Assembly: GCA_037445575.1 (NCBI GenBank)
Contig: JBBIKH010000087.1
Span: 1 to 13,115, forward strand
Direction: 5' to 3'
Origin: Oleimicrobium sp037445575
GTDB lineage: Bacteria; Zhuqueibacterota; Zhuqueibacteria; JANLFK01; Oleimicrobiaceae
DNA length: 13,115 bases
Shown: in pieces, positions 9,740-13,115 of the stretch
Layout of the letters: every line of letters begins with the position of its first letter
Numbering within the stretch: the first letter of the stretch is position 1
Position numbers and translations under genes: made by a program
Notes under the pieces: model-generated
Databases searched by the model: none
Seen by the model: the letters and a program-made list of their open reading frames with translations, nothing else
What the model was told of the DNA's origin: nothing

Positions 9740-9755
9740 TGGCACGCCGCTTGCA
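9740..9755 (+). promoter_or_regulatory. Sigma-54 (-24/-12) promoter upstream of the first TadG-like gene
   Basis: TGGCACG-CCGC-TTGCA matches the sigma-54 consensus TGGCACG-N4-TTGCW at every fixed position, with GG (9741-9742) and GC (9753-9754) ten bases apart. A T-tract (TTTTTG) lies immediately upstream. The predicted start is near 9766. The nearest plus-strand gene is the TadG-like CDS at 10379, leaving a leader of about 610 nt. Confidence 0.88.
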
Positions 9756-10378
9756 GACCTACGGGCGGAAGCCGATGAACCCCGCGCATCGACGGGTGGT
9801 GGTGAAGTGGAGGACGCGGGAGGCATTGCTCTGTGACAGCCGCAACCCTTCTCCGTGAACCAGAAGAACCATGAGCGGGAGGAGAGCAGCCAAGATGACC
9901 CGCGCGCCGCGTGGCAGGGATGGTAGGTGATGGTGTGGGGTGAGGTGTTGTGCCCCTCCGTGAGCGCGCAGCCGGGACCGCTGGACAGGGCGAAGGCGGA
10001 TGACGGGTCGTGAGGTGAATGGCTATCGGCCGTATTGCGTGGTGGTGTGGTAGGGAGGTGCTTTCACGCCGGTAGCCGACCCTGAGCCAGCACGAGGTGT
10101 CCCTTTGGGGGCCACGGGTTGCGGCGGTCAATGCCCCGCAGGCCGTGTGAGGGACTGCCGAGAACGGGGCGGTGGTTACAATTTGAGGCTCACGGAGTGT
10201 GCGCCGTGTCCGGGAAGTGCGCAGTGATGGGTTGGGCGGAATGGACACGAGAGGCACACAGCAGGAGAGCAAGGTGCGCTTTTCCCCACGACACGAGGCC
10301 GGACCTGCGCAAGGTTCGGCCTCTTCTGTGCCGAAGGAAAGGGGACCAAACTGCTTGCAACGGGAGGAGTCCGCACCC
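9756..10378 (+). other. Long G-rich 5' leader of the first TadG-like gene; no gene recognised
   Basis: About 620 bp separate the sigma-54 promoter from the start codon. The plus strand is strikingly G-rich and C-poor in places (9911-9950 is almost entirely G, T and A with repeated GGTG/GTGG words) and is broken by many stops in all frames. Only short open frames occur, such as an ATG frame of 27 codons at 9775 with no recognisable product. No Flp-type prepilin (short, one hydrophobic helix) was found. Near the end there is a strong hairpin (10295-10323). I recognise no known riboswitch; c-di-GMP class I core motifs were looked for and not seen. Confidence 0.5.
10295..10323 (+). promoter_or_regulatory. 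12-bp RNA hairpin in the leader, 55 nt before the start codon
   Basis: GAGGCCGGACCT (10295-10306) pairs with AGGTTCGGCCTC (10312-10323) through 12 bp with one G-U wobble and a 5-nt loop GCGCA. Only TTCTGT follows, not a proper U-run, so it is a poor intrinsic terminator unless termination here tolerates a weak tract. It could act as an attenuator, mRNA stabiliser or processing site. Confidence 0.55.
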
Positions 10379-11332
10379 ATGGCTAATGTGAGGTGGTGGC
10401 GAGATCAGCGGGGCGGGGCGCTAGCAATTTCATGCCTTGCCCTTTTCATCTCCCTCCTGGTCTGCGGCCTAGCGACCGACGTCGGGGCAATCCTCGTCGC
10501 GCGCTCGCAGCTGCAGGCGGCAGCTGATGCCGCTGCCTTGGCCGGGGCAAGGGGCCTAATCAACGGGGAGCAGGTGGCCATCTCCTCGGCGGTCGAGGTC
10601 TTTGGCCGCAACCGGGTCCAGAATCGACCTTTGTCGTTGGCGGCAGGAGAGGTGTCATTTCCGGCGGCCACTCAGGTAGAAGTGCTGGTCACCAGGCCGG
10701 TGCAGCTCTACTTCCTGCAACTTGTCCGTCTGCACAGCGTGGAGGTGACGGCGCGAGCGTTGGCCGGCTATGGGAGCGCCCGCAAGGTGGCCGGACTCAA
10801 ACCGTGGGCTGTCCCAGATCTTCACTGGCTCCCTGGCGACCTGGTGGTGCTCAAGTCTGGCACAATAGGAGATCCGCAAAGCTGGCGCTATCCAGTGTGC
10901 TTTCCCCCGATCAACAAAGGCTCGCCTGTTACAGGGGCGGCTGCCTACCAGGACGCCATCGTGAACGGCTCACCCGTGGCAGTGGAGATCGGTGACGAAC
11001 TGCTGGTGGAGACGGGGGATATGGTTGGCCCCACCCATCAGGCGGTGGATCAGATCTTGGCCTTGGACCCTGACGCGTGGGTGGACGAGAGCGGCATCCA
11101 CAATCCCCGCTACCCCGGCCACAGCAGCCCGCGCATCTGCAAAATCGCGCTTATCGATCCCAATGCCTTACCTGATCCGGGAAGGGGCTCTGTGAGGGTT
11201 GTCCGTTTTGGCGTCTTTTTCATCGAAGGCATACAGGGGCAGTCCTTGGTAGGGCGCTATATGCGCGCCGCAACCGTTGGCGAGATGGGGGACAGCCAGT
11301 CTGATCTGTTTTGTGTGAAGCTAATTTCCTGA
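10379..11332 (+). CDS. TadG-like protein (Tad N-terminal domain), first paralogue
   Basis: 317 aa. The ATG at 10379 has GGGAGGAG 9 nt upstream; a frame open back to 10199 lacks a better start. After a short basic N-terminus (WWRDQRG), one transmembrane helix covers about 15-37. The hallmark of the Tad/TadG N-terminal domain follows: DVGAILVARSQLQAAADAAA and LAGARGL. The rest is an exported domain with conserved blocks GLKPWAVPD, YPVCFPPIN, VEIGDELLVE, GPTHQAVDQILALDP, SSPRICKIALIDPN and RFGVFFIEG. The second paralogue shares the same blocks over full length, with more than half the residues identical by eye. TadG-type proteins are minor pilin-like components of Tad (Flp) secretion systems; here no tadA, tadB, tadC or rcp gene is adjacent. 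Expression is probably sigma-54 dependent. The function of the C-terminal domain is unknown. Confidence 0.82.
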   Translation: MANVRWWRDQRGGALAISCLALFISLLVCGLATDVGAILVARSQLQAAADAAALAGARGLINGEQVAISSAVEVFGRNRVQNRPLSLAAGEVSFPAATQVEVLVTRPVQLYFLQLVRLHSVEVTARALAGYGSARKVAGLKPWAVPDLHWLPGDLVVLKSGTIGDPQSWRYPVCFPPINKGSPVTGAAAYQDAIVNGSPVAVEIGDELLVETGDMVGPTHQAVDQILALDPDAWVDESGIHNPRYPGHSSPRICKIALIDPNALPDPGRGSVRVVRFGVFFIEGIQGQSLVGRYMRAATVGEMGDSQSDLFCVKLIS

Positions 11333-11356
11333 GACTATAAAGTTGGGCGGAAGGCT

Positions 11357-11399
11357 NNNNNNNNNNNNNNNNNNNNNNNNNNNNNNNNNNNNNNNNNNN
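11357..11399. other. Assembly gap (43 N) between the two TadG-like genes
   Basis: Forty-three N bases begin 24 bp after the first paralogue stops and end 3 bp before enhancer copy 2. Any terminator of the first gene and extra enhancer sites would fall here. The stated length may not be real. Confidence 0.95.
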
Positions 11400-11402
11400 A
11401 GC

Positions 11403-11436
11403 GAAGGATTTGCTGCGGCACCGCATGAAATGATGC
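11403..11436 (+). promoter_or_regulatory. Predicted enhancer (UAS) for the NtrC-type regulator, copy 2
   Basis: A 34-bp element matching the reverse complement of 9640-9673 at 28 of 34 positions. Its best part is the dyad GCAT-GAAATG-ATGC (11423-11436). The 18-mer around it, CCGCATGAAATGATGCGC, matches CCGCACGAAATGATGCCC from copy 1 at 16 of 18. A weaker site GAAGGATTTGCTGC (11403-11416) is centred 20 bp upstream, the same spacing as in copy 1. The near edge is 81 bp from the -24 GG at 11517. Confidence 0.75.
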
Positions 11437-11515
11437 GCTGTTCCGGGTACTGGAGCGCGGGCAAAGGTAAGCTAACCTATAGTAAAAACAGATACGCTTC
11501 CAGGCTGTGCATTTT

Positions 11516-11531
11516 TGGCACAGCTGTTGCA
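11516..11531 (+). promoter_or_regulatory. Sigma-54 (-24/-12) promoter upstream of the second TadG-like gene
   Basis: TGGCACA-GCTG-TTGCA differs from the TGGCACG-N4-TTGCW consensus only at the last base of the -24 box. GG is at 11517-11518 and GC at 11529-11530, ten bases apart, preceded by a T-tract (ATTTTTG). The predicted start is near 11541, so the leader is about 115-165 nt depending on the start codon. This leader is also G-rich. Confidence 0.86.
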
Positions 11532-11656
11532 AATAGGTGAGGCGAAGATGACGACAGGCCGCGTAGTGTGGTAGCGGTGATGGGTGGGGGACGGAGCGCG
11601 GCGGCAGTAGGTGGTGAGCTTGTGGAGGGCAAGAGGTGCAGCAGAGAGGTGAATAC

Positions 11657-12664
11657 ATGCGCGCGGGTACCCCTGGTCTCCGAGCACTGTCGGGTGGCGG
11701 TGGTTCGATGAAGGGTTTGCTCGGCGACCAGCGCGGGAACGCTCTTGCCCTTGCGACTGCAATGATGTTTGTGTTTTTGTGCTGTGCGGGGATGGCCATC
11801 GACCTGGGGTCGATCCTGTCCTCGCGCACGCAGCTGCAGTCGGCGGTGGATGCGGCGGCGTTGGCTGGGGCGCGCGGGCTCATCAGAAACACCGAAACCG
11901 CCATCTCCCACGCGATAGCGACTTTCGGGGCGAACAGGCTGCAGAACCGGTCACTGCAGCTCGCTCCTGGTGAGGTCTCGTTCCCAGCGGCAAATCGGGT
12001 CTCTGTCTCCGTCACGCGGCCTGTCAACCTCTTCTTTTTGCAGTTGGCCGGTTTACGACGGGTCAATATCTCCGCCCAGGCGACGGCCACGTGTGGCACC
12101 GTGCGCTCCACCTACGGGCTGAAGCCGTGGGCAGTGCCCGACCAGCACTGGCAGGTGGGCGACCGGGTGGTGTTGAAGACTGGGTCTCACGGACATGGTG
12201 GCGGCACGGGAAGCTGGCATTACCCGGTCTGTTTTCCGCCCATCAATCGCGGCTCACCGGTGCGCGGCGCAGATGCATATCGGAACAACATCATCAACGG
12301 GGCATCCTGTGAAGTGGAGATTGGCGATCGATTGCTGGTGGAGCCGGGCAACATGCAAGGGCCCACCAGCCAGGGCGTGAACAGCATTCTGTCGCTCGAC
12401 CCCAACGCCTCTTGGGACGATGACCATGTGGAAGGGTCGGCGTATCCGGGCGACAGTAGCCCGCGCATCTGCAAAATCGCCTTGATCGATCCCAACGACG
12501 ATCCGGGCAATGGCCGCGGTGAGGTGACGGTGATCCGCTTCGGGGTCTTTTTCCTGGAAGGGATGGACGGCCAAGACGTGGTTGGATACTACATGCGCGC
12601 CGCTACGCGAGGCGACTTCGGAGGCGGCGGTTCGGATCTCTTCGCCGTCAAGCTCGTCGAGTGA
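11657..12664 (+). CDS. TadG-like protein (Tad N-terminal domain), second paralogue
   Basis: 335 aa from the ATG at 11657, which has AGAGAGGTG about 5 nt upstream. The ATG at 11708 would give 318 aa, nearly the length of the 317-aa paralogue, and begins MKGLLGDQRG in register with it. It has only a GGTGG-type upstream signal, so the start is undecided. From 11708 the architecture is a basic N-terminus, a transmembrane helix at about 13-35, the Tad signature SRTQLQSAVDAAALAGARGL, then an exported domain with GLKPWAVPD, SWHYPVCFPPINRGSPV, VEIGDRLLVE, SSPRICKIALIDPN and VIRFGVFFLEG. It differs from the first copy by a Gly/His-rich insertion (SHGHGGGTG) and a Gly-rich C-terminus. Each copy has its own sigma-54 promoter and enhancer, so the two can be expressed independently. 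Confidence 0.82.
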   Translation: MRAGTPGLRALSGGGGSMKGLLGDQRGNALALATAMMFVFLCCAGMAIDLGSILSSRTQLQSAVDAAALAGARGLIRNTETAISHAIATFGANRLQNRSLQLAPGEVSFPAANRVSVSVTRPVNLFFLQLAGLRRVNISAQATATCGTVRSTYGLKPWAVPDQHWQVGDRVVLKTGSHGHGGGTGSWHYPVCFPPINRGSPVRGADAYRNNIINGASCEVEIGDRLLVEPGNMQGPTSQGVNSILSLDPNASWDDDHVEGSAYPGDSSPRICKIALIDPNDDPGNGRGEVTVIRFGVFFLEGMDGQDVVGYYMRAATRGDFGGGGSDLFAVKLVE

Positions 12665-12755
12665 GGACTGCCGTGGCAGTGGTCGCGCATAGAGCGCTAC
12701 GATGACCTAGGAACTCCCTCTCTACTGCTTCACACTCTCATTCCACATTCGCTGC

Positions 12756-12788
12756 AGGGCCGCTCTCCTGAAAAGGAAGGCGGCCTTT
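12756..12788 (+). terminator. Candidate intrinsic terminator after the second TadG-like gene
   Basis: A stem 12756-12769 / 12774-12787 has a GGCCGC/GCGGCC core, outer A-T and G-U pairs, one C/A mismatch and a TCCT/AGGA top, closed by a GAAA tetraloop. It is followed by TTTGCATTT, a broken T-tract. It lies about 90 bp after the stop. The stem is strong, the U-run weak. Confidence 0.5.
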
Positions 12789-12847
12789 GCATTTCTGGCT
12801 AGGACGCACCGGAGGGGCTGGCTTTCCAGTGATCGGGCATTTTCCCC

Positions 12848-12883
12848 TTGCGAATGCCAAGGATATTGTTATATTTGTAACAA
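12848..12883 (+). promoter_or_regulatory. Possible sigma-70 promoter with an overlapping operator-like dyad
   Basis: TTGCGA (12848-12853, 4/6 to TTGACA), a 16-nt spacer and TATATT (12870-12875, 5/6 to TATAAT) lie in a locally AT-rich stretch. A perfect inverted repeat TTGTTA (12866-12871) / TAACAA (12878-12883) overlaps the -10 box and the likely start near 12882, as an operator would. It sits about 60 bp upstream of the lipoprotein start at 12941. No sigma-54 box with correct GG-N10-GC spacing was found here. Confidence 0.42.
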
Positions 12884-12940
12884 AACAACCCCACGCAAGA
12901 CCGAGAAGGGAAACAGACCTTGCAGGAAGGGCCGGGGCGC

Positions 12941-13115
12941 GTGAGAAGGACATCGGCGGCCAGCAGGCAGAGTAGGAATGCCGGTTCTCGTGGTTTGGGG
13001 CTATGGCTTGCGCTCATGGTCAGCGCGGTGGCGGGGTGCGCGATGGTTGCTCCACTACCGCCGCGGCGTGCCGTAGTCAAGGATATCGGGTACCGCTCTG
13101 GCACCGTGAGCGTGG
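12941..13115 (+). CDS. Predicted lipoprotein, N-terminal part only (runs off the window)
   Basis: A GTG at 12941 opens a frame that continues without a stop to the window end (58 codons visible). The N-terminus is an archetypal lipoprotein signal peptide: a basic segment with several Arg (MRRTSAASRQSRNAGSRG), a hydrophobic core (LGLWLALMVSAV) and the lipobox VAGC, with the predicted lipidated Cys at about residue 33. The mature part begins CAMVAPLPPRRAVVKDIGYR. A Shine-Dalgarno GGAAGGG lies about 9 nt upstream. The frame is closed by a TAA at 12878, so a TTG at 12920 is the only other reasonable start. Too little of the mature protein is visible to name a family. A Tad-system lipoprotein such as TadD is possible from context but not supported by the sequence. 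Confidence 0.7.
   Translation, partial: MRRTSAASRQSRNAGSRGLGLWLALMVSAVAGCAMVAPLPPRRAVVKDIGYRSGTVSV

Noticed and set aside
9775..9858. A 27-codon ATG frame at the start of the G-rich leader
   Set aside because: No hydrophobic segment, no recognisable leader-peptide features and no counterpart in the second leader; likely chance.
10199..10378. A 60-codon upstream extension of the first TadG-like protein
   Set aside because: The ATG at 10379 has a strong GGGAGGAG signal and aligns with the paralogue. The extension would place a basic non-conserved segment before the membrane helix and includes the hairpin.
9643..10380. A 245-codon open frame on the minus strand, antisense to the whole leader of the first TadG-like gene
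   Set aside because: Its translation is Arg/Pro/His/Ser-rich without any domain, helix or family signature, and it runs into the enhancer element. The plus strand here is G-rich and poor in TTA, CTA and TCA, which alone keeps the minus frame open.
9706..11476. Shared 7-mer AGCTAAC between each enhancer and its promoter (9706-9712 and 11470-11476)
   Set aside because: Its distance to the -24 box differs (35 versus 47 bp), and a shared 7-mer between two roughly 100-bp stretches is likely by chance.
12825..12860. Possible third sigma-54 promoter before the lipoprotein (CGGGCATTTTCCCCTTGCG)
   Set aside because: The GG and GC are 12 bases apart rather than 10 and the -24 box lacks CAC; the 34-bp enhancer is also absent.

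Overview
The window is GC-rich chromosomal DNA from a diderm (Gram-negative) bacterium, probably from an uncultured lineage. It has an outer-membrane beta-barrel protein of the DUF5916 family, a lipoprotein signal peptide and a sigma-54 regulatory circuit. Two runs of N (600-609 and 11357-11399) suggest a scaffolded metagenome or draft assembly. MutL carries the DQHA endonuclease motif, so it is not of the E. coli type. Together with DUF5916, this would fit the Bacteroidota/Chlorobi-related candidate phyla, Acidobacteriota, Gemmatimonadota or similar groups. The sequence alone does not settle the phylum.

Left part (1-2907, minus strand): housekeeping genes. mutL (mismatch repair) is followed 18-20 bp later by miaA (tRNA i6A37 synthesis), the classic mutL-miaA pair, and then by a tRNA-Gly(CCC) cut by the window edge. 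A good sigma-70-type promoter (TTGACA-17-TAGATT) lies just upstream of mutL and fixes its start. The N-run in miaA is almost certainly a placeholder gap in an intact gene.

Middle part (2908-9624, plus strand): about 560 bp without a recognisable gene, then a DUF5916 outer-membrane protein with an N-terminal carbohydrate-binding-like domain. Next is a two-component pair: a membrane histidine kinase (CHASE4-like sensor, HAMP, PAS, HisKA, HATPase) and, 10 bp later, an NtrC-family sigma-54 activator.

Right part (9625-13115, plus strand): the most interesting region. Two tandem paralogous genes for TadG-like secreted or membrane-anchored proteins each have their own near-perfect -24/-12 (sigma-54) promoter. 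About 70-80 bp upstream of each promoter is the same 34-bp element (28/34 identical, inverted in one copy). Each element holds two dyad half-elements centred 20 bp apart. This looks like the enhancer of the adjacent NtrC-type regulator, so the window appears to contain a complete signalling module: sensor kinase, sigma-54 activator, paired enhancer sites, sigma-54 promoters and two duplicated TadG-like effectors. No other Tad pilus genes are present here. The first target has an unusually long (about 610 nt), G-rich leader ending in a 12-bp hairpin. The window ends in the start of a predicted lipoprotein gene with its own possible sigma-70 promoter and overlapping operator-like dyad.
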